NCBI GenBank assembly: GCA_950295325.1 | Contig: OX485803.1 | Location: forward strand, 3,844,001 to 3,908,000 | Direction of reading: 5' to 3' | From: Polytrichum commune | Lineage: Eukaryota; Streptophyta; Polytrichopsida; Polytrichales; Polytrichaceae | Length of the DNA stretch: 64,000 bases | Shown: one piece after another, positions 35,001 through 45,819 of the stretch | Layout: every line of letters begins with the position of its first letter | Numbering within the stretch: the stretch's first letter is position 1 | Translations under genes and position numbers: made by a program | The notes under the pieces: model-generated | The model's database searches: none | The model's input: the letters and a program-made list of their open reading frames with translations, nothing else | Told to the model about the DNA's origin: nothing

Positions 35001-36344
35001 CGCAAACAACACCAAACAATGAAGAGGAAGAGTTGCGAACTAAAGGTGCACCTCTGGGAATGGGGCTATAGGAGTGGGAGAACGATGTTGGAGGAACAAG
35101 AGTGGAAACAAGTGCTAGGTCAAACTTCGAAGTGAGGAGAAAGATCGAATTGAAGGAGAGCCATTTGCCTTCAAGAGGTGGCTACCCCCAACATTGGAGA
35201 GCTAGCAAGTCGCTACTGGGGAAGTAGGAGCGGGGAGGCTTTGCTAGGGGTGGAGCTAGCTGTTAGATTTGCATGGCTTGCAGGAACTACCGAAGAGAAG
35301 AGATGGACAACTTTAGGGTTAAGTGCGAGGGGATGGGCTCCTGGACCCTTCACCATAGGATGAATGTGATTCCATCTACGGTTGCGAAAGCGCCATGTGG
35401 TGGCCACCCATGGCCCCCTCACATTAGCCATCCTGCTATTCACACCAACGGCCGACACGTTTTTAAGCTTCCCAATGAGAAATATAATTGGGGTGCCCTT
35501 CAATAATTTAGCACTGAGGGGGCGGCATATAGCAAAAATTTGCCACATAGTCAAATTAAAAAATGTTGCACTAAAATATCAAATAATAACTTGGGGCTAG
35601 GGATTCATGGTGTCTATGTAAACTCATCCATTGCAAAGGTGAAAATGTATTAAATTATATACATCTTGTAAATGACCATTTTTAGTCGAATTGGCTCCAA
35701 AAATAGAGTCAAAGACCCCAAAGGAGTCTAGTGGTATTGAATTGGAATGAAATAATCCTCAATCTTGTAGGGAATTTCTTTTCACTAGAGCCCCTTCATC
35801 CACGATAGATGAGTATTTTGTAGACGCTGCAAATCCCAAGCCATAAACCGGTTTGTCTTTTAGCATACTTGAGATATGTGTGCCTTATGTGGTCACTTGT
35901 CTTACATGGCTAGCTACACTAATAAGTTATGTGGAATTACGTTGCCATGAATAGGTTGACTATTAACTCGTGTATATTTTGTTGGGTCAACATCAGATCA
36001 CAAACACTTATAACTTTGTTTCTCATCTATGTAGCAAACACAGTAACACAATAATTACTTCATTATATTATTGTGGTAATAAATATTCAATAAGGTGGAA
36101 ATTTAAGAAATTAATATGGGGGCAATCTGATCGCACATATCAGTGTAGTTTTGGGGGTTTTAGTTGGACTTTATTTTTGAAAAGTGGCATAAATGAATCA
36201 CATCTTTGCAAGAAAAGTAACCACAACAACGAGCCACACCGGTTCCCAACACAAGGACGAAGACCCCACCCGCAAGTTCATAAAAGCCATCAAGGGGGGG
36301 GGGGGTGTTCATTGAACCTTCAAACATTCATGAGGTTGGTCGTA
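35001..36344. other. Intergenic; GC-richer at 35170-35470, no gene recognised
   Basis: Overlapping frames on both strands at 35178-35554 have no motif I know. A run of 12 G lies at 36294-36305. Confidence 0.4.
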
Positions 36345-36475
36345 ATGCAAGTAACTTGCTTGCACCCCACATGGTTGGGGCGAACCAACCTGTACATTGG
36401 TTCCTTGGAAGCAAGGGTTTAGGCATCCAACAAGGAATGAGTGTATGGGTCAGTTCGCCCAAATCCACCCCACGT
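36345..36475 (+). repeat. Dispersed repeat R3, copy 2
   Basis: Matches 22395-22510 ('ggttggggcgaaccaacc', 'ggcatccaacaagga'). Confidence 0.75.
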
Positions 36476-36507
36476 CTTGTCAAATTTGACTACATAAGTC
36501 CGACCTA

Positions 36508-36730
36508 GTGCCCCGGAAGTTTTTGGGCATAGTCGGTTGACATCCTAGTGATTCTAAGTCCAACTAGTTACATGTTCACATCTTCCGGTTTTGCTTTATT
36601 CATTTGAGGTATATTCTATAGATTCCTCTAAAACGATCAGTAAGTCTCCTGAAGTCTCCAACTTCAACCGGTTATTTCTCAAACTCAATCGGTTCATCTG
36701 TAACTAACCGCCGGTTCTTCCCGAGCAGTG
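36508..36730 (+). mobile_element. MITE family M1, copy 5
   Basis: CCCCGGAAGTTTTTGGGC at the left, CCGGTTCTTCCCGAGC at the right, with the M1 interior; ends somewhat diverged. Confidence 0.85.
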
Positions 36731-36814
36731 GTCCAACCTAGCCATATCCGGCACAACCTCATAGGGCTTGAGTGTCGTTCCGATAGATACTTTCAAAGTT
36801 TACGAGTTTGTTCC

Positions 36815-37213
36815 CATACCATTATTCAACCATGTGGGTTGGTTTCATTACCTTGGAATATGTCAATATATTATGTGGGGTCTTCAAACAAATTAAGAAT
36901 ATTCATTTACTACTATCCATACATTCATGTTGACATTTCAAAATTTGGTGGAGTTATACTCCCGGCATTATTCACATGATACACTTTCATCCTAGTATTA
37001 TTCACTAGAAATACTATACATAGTAGCCCTATCACTAAAAATAACGATACTATTCACAATATTCTTATCATTGATATGGGCATTATTCATTATTCACAGC
37101 AACGTCAATTTCTTGTTATTTTCTAAGTTTCTTCCCATGAGAGAAGATAATGAAGGCCCATTTATATCCTAAATATAGAATGGAACACAATCATACAACT
37201 GAATAATATTATG
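36815..37213 (+). mobile_element. MITE family M2, copy 3
   Basis: Begins CATACCATTATTCAACCATG and ends GAATAATATTATG. It is shorter than copy 1 through small deletions. Confidence 0.8.
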
Positions 37214-39937
37214 CCATAAGACTTGATGAAACCTATCCACCCGTTGATTCCCATTGAAAATCCTCAAATCCTCTTCTTCTAACAAGGCCATGGTATAAAG
37301 CTACCAATCGACAACCAAATTGCTCCAAGATTTAAAACTAGATATTAGTTTCTTGTCGAAGAAGGAGCCAGGTCTTATTCGATAAACACCTTAGGACCAC
37401 CTCATGGTTGGCATATGTTTGACCATGGCTTGATGATGCCGATTTAAGAAGAAGCATAACCACTTCGGGACCACTTCCAATAGAAGAAGAAAATAAGTCT
37501 CATTTTGTAACCATTATAGGGCCCCTTCAATATATCTAATAGCTTTCTCAGAGGCAAAGTTCAAAATCAAGATACGTTTCTTTGATAATGGTAGATTAAT
37601 ATATATAATGAACAATATGCCCGGGGTACACTCCATTGTCAAGTTGAACACCATGTGTGATTAAAAAAAAATCTATTTTTCATGTAAAGCATCACCAAAA
37701 TGGGTCAAAATTTTATCAAATTTTTTTCATGAGTAGATATACATGGTATCTATTACATAGTAAAACATTATAACCAAATTTGATGATTTTTTTAATAAAA
37801 CATACCGTTTCTAACTAGAATGACGCAGAATTGAACTATAATGATTACTACAAAAATGAAGATGACTAAAAAAATAAAAAAATAAAATTATCAAATGGTT
37901 ATGTATATGTAGGAAAAACATCATAATTTTTTAAATTATCAATGGCATAGAATATAAGGTAGCAAACTTTTATCGTACATAATTATGAAATGTAAGGGGG
38001 TGTGATCGCCCCGAAACAATATGGATGATGGTGAGACGTCATCCCACCGTTGCCCACTCTCTTGAAAAGGTAAGGAGGACCACCTTAAAGTGATGTGAGC
38101 ACAAGTGCAACGGGCCGGATAGTGCAGGTCCAAGCTAATTCTCTCACGCACCGCGTGACACCTTAGTAGGCACATAGAAGTGCCCCCCCCCCCCTACATG
38201 TTAACTTAGAAAAGTGACATTCACACTTTCACTAGAGATCCCAAAAGCATAGGAACTCCGTAAACTTCTCACTAGCATTCTTTCCATTCAAAAATGCTAG
38301 CAGAATGAGTTATTCATCTTATTGAACCAACAACCAAATTGGTATGTAATCGTGTGTAACATGTGTGTGTCATTTCCAAATCATACCCCTATATACAAAA
38401 TCAATTGAAAGAAAAAACAAGATAATACATTCAAGTGTAAAGATTACATATGTCCTTGAATATATGTACTATTCCCATCGAAAAGAAGAATATTCTATCA
38501 AATTGATTTTTTTGCCAAATTTTCCCATCCATTCCTTTACAAATGGGTGAAACTTCCAAAGCCTTGATATTATTAGTAAATTCATTAACAAGTGTCACAT
38601 TCTATCCAAGTAATGGGATGAAATATGAATCTTACCATGATTGTGAGCTGCACTGTGGCTACGATAACAAAATGAAATCCAACCTCTTGGCAACACCTTT
38701 TTTTTAAAAAAATTAATTGATAACAAGTACAATGATGCCATGAAGTCGACGGTAAAGAAATATACTGCATCAATTACAAAAGACCACCACTTTGGCCAAT
38801 CATAGGGGCGGGGTAAGAAGGATGTAAGAACACTTAAATAAGAGCACCAACTTTGGGCAATCATAATGGCTAATCTAGGATCTACCCACTCAACAAGATG
38901 GTGTAAGAAGTGTCCCACTAAAGGTAACAATACCTCATTTAATTACAATAAAGTAGACTCAAGTGCAATAAAGTTGACTTTGTGACAATTTTCAAATTAC
39001 AACCCAATAAAAATGGAACCCCCTACAAGGCTCGTTTCGTATAACAACTTTGCAATTTGTGTAGGTTGCATATGAATTTATTGTTTGTGTAGATTCTTCA
39101 TAGTTTTGTAGAACTATGAAATTTGTTTATGAAAAAATGTATTGACCTATATAACCTACCTGAAAATGAAACTCTTCTGAAAGTGGAATTTTTAGGCTGA
39201 CTTACCATACATTCTATATTCTTTGATTTTTCAAAAAGAAAAAGGAAAAAACAATTATTTCAATGCAAATACCATACAATACCAACCCTTTTTTTAAGGC
39301 AAAATTTAGCCAGAATATGATAAAATAATGGGGTGGGTGACACGTGTGTGTTAATTATTGGGATGGAATGAGGCCTAATTCGCCAAATTCCATCCATCGA
39401 GAACCCTAAGTACGCCATATCTCAGCACGTCGCTCAATGATGTTAGCCAACTTCCCCCCACCAAATCCGATTTGATTTGGTGGGCATTCGCCGCCTCCCG
39501 CCTCCCGTCCGTCTTCGTCTTGCCGCCTTCCATCCCTTCTCTTCACCTCCTTCGCCGCTTACCGTTGCGCAGGGTTTAAGGGTGGCCAGTATCCTCCGCC
39601 TTCATCGCTCTCCGTCGCTCCCATCTCCCGCCTTCATCGCTCTCCATTCTTCGCCTTCTTCCTCTTTCATCGCTCTCTGTCCTCGCCATTTACTCCTGCA
39701 CTCTTGAATGCCAGTCGCCAACTGCAATTGCTCATACACCTGATTAGCTGGTCTTGATCCTTCATTGTCTCAGCCCTTGCACATCACATCACCTTGAAAC
39801 TCCCTTACAATTTCCATTGCAATCTGTGTTGATGGTTTGAATTGTTGTTGTTCCGTGTGTTTAGCTATTGAATTGTTGCAATCATTTGCAATGGGAGTTG
39901 TTTGCTTAGGTTCAGTATATAATGTGAACATCCTGAT
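37214..39937. other. Intergenic; GC-richer patch and CT-rich block
   Basis: 37960-38195 is GC-richer and ends in a 12-C run (38183-38194) preceded by AGTG, echoing the end of R6. 38750-38920 holds two diverged copies of a roughly 70-bp segment ('aatcataa...ggtaagaagg'). 39480-39700 is strongly C/T-rich ('cgccttc', 'catcgctctcc'), like a plant 5' leader, and may belong to the hAT gene that follows. Confidence 0.45.
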
Positions 39938-39959
39938 TTGCATTGCACAACCTGTTTGC

Positions 39960-40075
39960 ACATATTGTTGTTGGCTTCAGGGGCTTCCTTTGCTTCATCT
40001 GCTTCCTTGGCATCATCTACTTCCTTCGCTTCCTTAGCTTCCTTGCCTTCCTTGGCTTCATCTTTAACCAATTGT
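39960..40075 (+). repeat. GCTTCCTT-type low-complexity tract before the hAT start
   Basis: Repeated 'gcttcctt/cttcatc' words span about 100 bp. They lie between a possible 5' leader and the first hAT ATG. Confidence 0.7.
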
Positions 40076-40099
40076 TTGTGGGGTGGGTGTCTCTCTGCG

Positions 40100-43000
40100 A
40101 TGGACTGCAATGGTGTCTCTCCTCATGCGGGAGCAAGCTCTTCTTCGCAGAGGAAGAAGAAGGTCAGCACCGAAGCACACCGTGAGAGTGCACACAGTGC
40201 GAAGGTGGAGAGAGGCCGGGTGAAGCGCCAACATCACCAGAACACGCTGGTTTACTACGCTTCATCCCGCAACCATTCAAATGCGAATCCGCTGGAGACT
40301 ATTCCCCGCAACGTGCCGCACCCAAGCTCTGCACTAGGCTCAGATGCGAGCAACAATCCTCTGCGAGCGTCCACGCCACCGCCACCTGCAGTTGCTGCGC
40401 CTGTGGGTGATTCAGCCGCCGTTGCAACAAGTCCAGCTGAGTCCTCTAACGCTCGCCATGGGGGATTGGCGAACTGCATCATCATCTCCAACACTTCAGA
40501 GGATGGAGGTGCAGAGGCAACGAACGATCTGCAAGAGGTAAGTGTCCCTGACTCCGATGAGGATTTGGATGAGGATGGCGAGAGTCTAGCCCCTAAAAAG
40601 AAACCAAGAAAAAACTATGATCTTACATGGAAGTTTCAATTGGAGTGGGCTTGTAAACTTCCATGGGCAGAGGGCATTCTAACAAACAATGGTAGGTTGC
40701 ACATGGTAAAATGCACAGTCTGCTCTACCATGGATAAATCAGACAGGTTGATGTAACCTAAGTGGGATACTTTAAAGAAACACGAGGGAAGGCGTAAGGC
40801 AATAAGAAACATGCCGGCCTATAATGTGAAAAAAGGGGAGTGGTATATGGCTAAGGACTCTAAACATAAAAAGAATTTGGCCATGTACAATGCCAGAGCT
40901 CCTCATAATGTGCTGCAACAATTGAATCAGTCGAATAGGTTAGAAAGGGAAAAGAAAAAAGTGCAATTTGCAACCCTGTTCCAAATTCTGGCTGATGGTC
41001 GTCCTATGCTAGAGTATGAGAGTAGGGCAACATTGTATGAGTTTCTGAATGTCCCAAATTTCCATAGGATGCATTGGTCAGACAATTCAGGTTGGATTAT
41101 GGCTGATTTCATGTATGTTGAATTGAGGACTGCCATTTCGAGAGTCCTTGTGGGTGCTAACTATGTCGCACTCACATGTGACGAAGTTAGCACAATTGAT
41201 AATGGGTCATGGATATCCATCCATGCCTATGTGGTCCAGAATTAGAGTCGTGTTCCTTACCTGATATCACTTGAGAAGGTTGTTGAGGGATCTGGCTCAG
41301 ACAACCTAACCGAGGTGATCATAGATGCCTTGACCCAAGCTGCCAAAATGGAGAGGCTTGCTCTGGCCAAAACATTGTTGTGCTTCGGAGCAGATGGTGT
41401 TAGTACTTTCCAGGGTCCAAAAACTGGAGTAACCCACCAGATTTAGAGTAAGTTCGCTCCATTTACACTTGGTGTGCATTGCATGGTACATCGGTGCAAC
41501 CTGGCCTTCAAGACATTGTCCCAGCTTGATATAATGAGCCGTATTGAGGGTTTGCTGAAGAGCTCTCATGCTTACTTCAAGCATTCGCCGAAGAGGCATC
41601 TCAAATTTGTTAAACTTGCCGATGTGATGGAGACAAAGGGGTTGAAACTCCTAAAAAATGTGAAGACCAGATGGGTCTCTTTGATTGAACCTTTGAGACG
41701 TATTATACAAGAATACAGGGTTCTACTAGCGAAGATGAAGGTGGACAACGATTCAAAGGAGAAATCAACTTAGGTAAAGTGCTTGCCCTCATGTGTTTTT
41801 GTGAATTTTTTTTTAAATGCATGTTCAGAGTTCAAGTTGTATGTTTGTGAATTCAGAGTTAATACCCTAAGTGTATAAGTTAGGGTAATTAAGAGTATAA
41901 GTTGAATTCAGAGTGTGAATTCAGAGTATAAGTTGACTGTAGAGTTGTATGTAAGTGCTAATGTCTGAGGGTTTTGTGTTTTGCAGGCTGTGTTGGATCT
42001 GCTGTGTGATCCGACTTGCCTCCTAGGGATGGCAGCCTTGTTGCCGCTCATTGAGTGCCTTGACTCCCTAATCACTTTCGCCCAGAAACGCAATGTGTTC
42101 ATCTGCGATTTCATAGGTGCAGTGAAGGTGTGGGAGGGGCAGCTGTACAACATGTACAATTGCCATTCAGGAGCCTTCAACACCGACGAGTTCTTTCTTT
42201 TCAAGAGCATCGCCGAAGGCACCCAGGACCACATTCACACACGTTGGGTTCAGAATGATCCTGAGAACCCAACCATGTTTGATTTAAATTGTAATGCAGA
42301 ACATCTTGCATTTGTTGTCAATGGCAACAACATCTTTGCCAAGCGCAAGAACGAGGTGACGGGCAGAATGGAGCCTATCACACGTGAAACATTTGGAGCA
42401 ATTGTGGACGATGTGAAAACCCAATGCTCAGGTATCCTCACCCTACCCCTCTCATCTTTATGTTTATTTACATGTACGTGTTTAGCCAATCCTTTGGTGT
42501 TATGCATTTTTTGTTATCTTCATGTTTGGTTGTCTAATTTATTGTGTGTTTATTTATGGTTTTGTTGCAGGGGTTGCCGCGCAGCTCATATAAGAGCTCC
42601 AACGCCGTTTCCCCAAACACACAGTCTTGGATGCGCTTGGCATCATCTACCCGCAATATTGGTTGCAGCCAGATGCTGAAGTTACAAATGCCAGAGTGCT
42701 TGGAACTGGGGTTGATAAGGAGGTTATTCTTGGCATCCTTGATCGATGGTCGTTGGATTCTCAACAGGGCTACTTCAAGATCGTGATGAAGAGCAACGCC
42801 CCTGCTGCCCTGGAACCTCCTTATGACATCAATCCTGTCACTCGAATATGGCGCACGATATTTGCTTCTAGGGTGCTTTCACATGGGTTCCCTGAGTATT
42901 TGAAACTTGCAGAAATAACGTTGGTCCACGTGATCGGAAGTGTAGAAGATGAGCGTGTATTCTCATCCGTGTCTTTCTTGAAGACCAAACTCCGCAACTC

Positions 43001-43139
43001 CCTTGACCCCCATCTTGGTGTAGTTGTTGGCATGTACAACCTTAACATATATACCCTGCAAAATTTTCCTTATGATGCCGTCTTTGATAGTTGGACGAAT
43101 GCTGCACCAGTCAATGGCTGCTATGGCCTTATTGCCTAG
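40100..43139 (+). pseudogene. hAT superfamily transposase gene, near full length with in-frame stops
   Basis: Inferred exons 40100-41773, 41987-42431 and 42571-43139 keep one frame. The N-terminus is Ser/Ala/Pro-rich and acidic, with KKKPRK. A BED-like finger follows (VKCTVCSTMDKSD...TLKKHEG), then the hAT core (ALTCDEVSTIDNGSWISIHA, FGADGVSTFQ, LGVHCMVHRCNLAFKTLS, RWVSLIEPLRR). The C-terminal dimerisation motif is GSVEDERVFSSVSFLKTKLR. Stops in this frame are TAA 40754, TAG at about 41243, TAG at about 41444 and TAG 41771 (at the splice donor). TAA 42591 follows unless a nearby acceptor at 42594 is used. No frameshifting indels are evident, but the protein cannot be made as is. At the second stop the 32-kb relative has Trp (RDWKQ). 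The terminal inverted repeats were not found. Confidence 0.88.
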
Positions 43140-45002
43140 ATTGCAACGTGGTCATCATCGATGGATGGAATTTTGCGACTTAGCCTCATTCCATCCCACA
43201 CAACAACCATCCCATGTTTTTTACGTATTGTTGTATACATTTTGAACTCATTTTAGCATCGGAGTGTGTGTTTGTTTGTTGTTTTGCAGGTAGGCAAGAC
43301 TTGAAGACTCAATGTGGCTGCTGCATTGCACTTCAAACTACAGAGTTAGATGCCATATGACCATATGTTACAACAATTACTCGCCATATGACTACTTAAA
43401 CAACAGTTAGTTTGCCATTTTACAAGGCATGATTTTCTAGGAGTAGCCACAATACCTTAGTGCTTGGCAAAGTTGTCGCCCGCTTTTAACTATATTTCAA
43501 TAAAGACCATCGCCAACTATTGAAAACTATTTCCACATATTGTTTATGTTAGTAGCCAAATGTATGAAATTTTGTGAGCATTGTTGCCAAAAAATTTAGC
43601 TCCAAACTCACTATAATCGCCACTATTGAAAAAGTTAATGCTTGTTTTGTAGCCAGATGATCAACTTCCAAAAAAACAAAAAAAAAGGGCTGTACAATAC
43701 CACCCAAAAAAGAGAGCAAGGAAAACTCTTTTGAGTAGATACTCTCTTGGGTAAACTTTGTACTGTATCATACTACCAGGTTCATGATGGCAGTCTTTAT
43801 TTGGAGGTATTATGATAATGTAGAGAATATGCATGAATAAAACATGCACATTGAACCTTAATCAACATTGAATAGCCTGACTAGAAGACAGAGAATCGAT
43901 AGATGCAAAAGCTGCTTATGGTATCGAGTGAGCCAAGGAATATCAGCATTTAATGTCGGCAAACTTGATAAAGGAAAGCAATTTAGGCATGTACGTGTGA
44001 TTTTTGGGATAAATTTGGAAGTGGAAATGATAAGCAGCTATCTACTAGGCACCTTATTGGGTTGGCCGAATTGTCATTGAAACCCTAGGTTGTAATCATC
44101 ACAAATGATAACCTCCTGTAATAACCTTGTAAGTCCTGAAGCATTTTCTAAATTTGTAGACTTTTTGTTTCACTCTCTACCGAGGTTCAGTGTTCCCTCA
44201 AGTCAATCGTAGATTTGAGGCTGATTCCAAGTCATCACGAGTTCTATCAAAAGAAAGTGAGTCCTGGAAGTTGATCATAGCATCATTACAAACAGTCATA
44301 CTCTCAAGTTGCAAGAATTTGAAAGTTTTTGGGCTTGGACTGGATTTGAGGTCACCAGGTGACAATTAGCATACGAGTCATAAACAATCGTCCCATGTCA
44401 ATGAAAGAACAAGGCAACTCTATCACGATGCTAGATTTGCACTTTGTTTTAGTTATACATGACAAGTTTCCGATGACGAAGGTCAATTGCCTAGGACTCA
44501 CATGCTTGTAGTAGGTGGGTGAATCAATTATACGTCACTTGAAGGTAGATGTGTGTAGATCTTACAAGTCAGGTATCTTGTACTGTATGGGAACTTGTAA
44601 GCTTATGAGAAAGATATAAGTTGATTATTTTAGTAACATAGCCATTCTGACAACTCTGAAGAATGGACATGAGTTATCTTCAGTGACTGACTGGATACAG
44701 CATGTCATGATTGGGAAGTAAGAAAAAGTGGCACATCATTGAAACTCCTTTTCAAGACCAGTCAGGTGGATGAAGATGAAAATTGCAGTCTCTCAGAAGT
44801 AGACGTATTCTGCAAATGTCAATCTCCGAAGTAAACTTTCCAGTTCATTTCTTGGGATGCTTTCTTTCCAAGCTCCTGTTTCATAAAATGTCCCTAGGGA
44901 CACAATATGGTCATGTGAAATGGATCAAGGCCCCATGTGGAGGTTGAAACTTGACATGAACAACGGACTTCGAACAGCAGAAATTCATAATTCAGAGATG
45001 GC
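43140..45002. other. 3' flank of the hAT gene and intergenic sequence
   Basis: No clear hAT terminal repeat or target duplication was found. Short frames (43868-44080) have no motif I recognise. Confidence 0.4.
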
Positions 45003-45388
45003 TACACTAAATGCGATATTTCGTGCCATATTGTATTTAATGTCACTATGGTAACTTTGCAGATAATACCTCTTATGAATAAGTGAACCAAATATTGTCA
45101 CGAATGATGGATGAGTTCATCTATTGGCCAAAACCCTACCTTCTCTTGTCAACAACCTGTGATGAAATTTGGTTATGGATGATTGCATTTTGGATGAAAA
45201 ATCACTTGGTATGTGACAGTAATTGCAACACTAGGAATCTGTAATCCCCCCCCCCAAATTTTTTTTTACAAGGAATGACAAATAATGTTGGGTTAGCATT
45301 TCGTGTTGGTGACACTATACTGCGGTTTACAACTAGTATTGAGAAAGACAATTAGAATTGGTGACACTAAATATCATATTTAGTGTAG
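45003..45388 (+). mobile_element. Dispersed MITE-like repeat R4, copy 2
   Basis: Begins CTACACTAAATGCGATAT and ends ATCATATTTAGTGTAG, so the ends are inverted (CTACACTAAAT/ATTTAGTGTAG). Inner dyads pair with TGACACTAAATA-type words. The same repeat lies reversed at 29330-29660. Related terminal hairpins occur alone near 48808, 52722 and 59731. Confidence 0.7.
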
Positions 45389-45819
45389 TTAATACACCAA
45401 TTTTATCACCTGGTATAATTCTGTGAAATTAGTAAAAATTGGCTCATGCTGCTCAATACTTCCAGAAATTTGTGCACTCTGATGCATTTTCAAGTGTTCG
45501 ATCACCAGTGGATCTGAAGATTTTACTCTTCAGTATATGAGATCATGTGTGAAGTAATATCTCAATGCTCATGTTCATATGGATTGATTCTCAGGAACCT
45601 CATAGCAACAGATTGTGTCCTAAATTTCTGGATTTGGCAAAACATAAGATGAAGTTATCACCTCATCGGTTACATCAGTGAATGGGTTACCCCCATTCTT
45701 TATCGTGGTCACTGTTGGACAACTCCAGCATGGCATTTCACGGTGGAACTTATACAGATGCAAGGCGTAAAAAATAGGGCAAATTTAATGGTTTGTAACG
45801 ATACATTTTTTCCTGTCAA
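45389..45819. other. 3' flank of OEP16 copy 2
   Basis: No other feature. A 3' UTR of the minus-strand OEP16 gene is expected immediately below 45820. Confidence 0.4.

Noticed and set aside
34372-35019. A 215-codon Leu/Ile/Val-rich minus-strand frame resembling a membrane protein.
   Set aside because: It is the complement of a GAGGA/CAACA degenerate repeat; hydrophobicity is a by-product of composition.
38585-38930. A 111-codon minus-strand frame (VGHFLHHLVEWVDPRLAI) that looks protein-like.
   Set aside because: It overlaps a diverged local duplication, and I could not tie it to any family or gene structure.
39477-39707. A Pro/Arg/Ser-rich open frame before the hAT gene.
   Set aside because: C/T-rich leader-like sequence; no initiation or domain evidence for a separate protein.
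40100-43139. Idea that TAA/TAG encode glutamine in this genome, because the hAT frame has only TAR stops.
   Set aside because: OEP16 copy 1 ends properly at TAA at the expected family length, the host genes contain no in-frame TAR, and the 32-kb relative has Trp rather than Gln at one of the positions. Decay of a transposon is simpler.
40100-43139. Idea that U-to-C RNA editing repairs the hAT stops.
   Set aside because: Such editing is known from plant organelle transcripts, and this is nuclear transposon sequence. At least one stop aligns with Trp, which U-to-C editing would not restore.
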